Shown here one piece after another: positions 63,827 to 64,000 of a DNA stretch of 64,000 nucleotides. Under the pieces are notes generated by a model. The model was not told where the DNA came from. It saw only the letters and a list, made by a program, of their open reading frames with translations, and made no database searches. The position numbers and the translations under genes are program-made. Origin of the DNA: CAWGMT01 sp963823675. GTDB taxonomy: Bacteria; Planctomycetota; Planctomycetia; Isosphaerales; Isosphaeraceae. The stretch spans positions 248,001 through 312,000 of the forward strand of contig CAWGMT010000012.1 in NCBI GenBank assembly GCA_963823675.1, read 5' to 3'. Every line of letters begins with the position of its first letter. Positions within the stretch are counted from its first letter, which is position 1.

Positions 63827-64000
63827 CGTGCGCACTCCTTCCCTCGATCGCCCGCCCGCCGCTCGCCGTTGCATCACCCACTCGGTTCAGTTTACAACAT
63901 CGGGCATGACAAGTAACGAGTGCGAAAACCGTTGCGGCACTGGACGGGTTCCAAGACGAGTATTCCCGGAGGGTCGCAACGGCCCACTCCCCACTTCATC

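Noticed and set aside
1..64000. tRNA, rRNA, replication origin, attachment sites
   Set aside because: I looked for cloverleaf-like and rRNA-like stretches and for DnaA-box clusters or integrase-flanking duplications and saw none that I could support.

Overview
The window looks like a chromosomal segment of a planctomycete, most likely near the Isosphaeraceae/Gemmataceae (inferred from gene content, not from a marker gene). The evidence is: two copies of the PSCyt1-DUF1549-DUF1553 plus DUF1501 secreted protein pair, two serine/threonine kinases with C-terminal WD40 domains, a carboxypeptidase-regulatory-like secreted protein, a DUF1349 protein, DUF4058 proteins, a YHS/TRASH-like lipoprotein and a type III glutamine synthetase. 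The DNA is GC-rich by eye. I saw no rRNA, tRNA or CRISPR array.

Layout. 1-3.4 kb: a WD40 kinase on the minus strand with an in-frame TAG and a frame break, running off the left edge. 3.4-16.2 kb: an accessory zone with transposase relics (IS630, RAYT-like), one intact IS66-type element, a decayed NCS1 permease/methyltransferase pair, and a dense set of intergenic repeats and palindromes, among which sit a beta-lactamase-fold esterase and an ABC-2 permease. 16.2-22.9 kb: a TetR regulator followed by a co-directional set: Spy-like, DUF1501, PSCyt/DUF1549/DUF1553, Spy-like. Matching inverted repeats lie in front of the regulator and in front of the set. 22.9-24.5 kb: a mosaic of three gene fragments, an AhpD-like protein and a repeat. 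24.5-31.2 kb: an ABC uptake operon (binding protein, STAS protein, permease, ATPase), then a membrane-fusion protein. 31.2-34.4 kb: a degraded duplication that encloses a DUF433/DUF5615 toxin-antitoxin pair, then a GNAT acetyltransferase and adenylate kinase.

35-41.2 kb is a five-gene co-directional set (Nramp-like transporter, cyclase/amidohydrolase, Ldh-type dehydrogenase, luciferase-like flavoprotein, HpcH/HpaI aldolase) that looks catabolic. It meets, 3' end to 3' end, a second PSCyt/DUF1549/DUF1553-DUF1501 operon (45.1-41.2 kb, minus). 45.5-51.4 kb, all minus, holds an MmcQ/YjbR protein, an alpha/beta hydrolase with an 81-bp tandem repeat, a membrane protein, a methyltransferase, and an AAA ATPase with a small acidic-motif partner that resembles known two-gene ATPase-nuclease defence systems. 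51.7-63.9 kb is ordinary: carboxypeptidase-like, LRR, second WD40 kinase, DUF4239, glutamine synthetase III, lipoprotein, and an OB-HD exoribonuclease.

A striking general property is the number of frame breaks (about thirty) in genes whose protein sequence stays well conserved on both sides of the break. Fast indel errors in the assembly explain this better than slow gene decay, so I mark such genes as broken but describe the product they would encode. Other genes (IS66, both DUF1501, the first DUF1549/DUF1553 protein, glutamine synthetase, the ATPase pair) are fully open.
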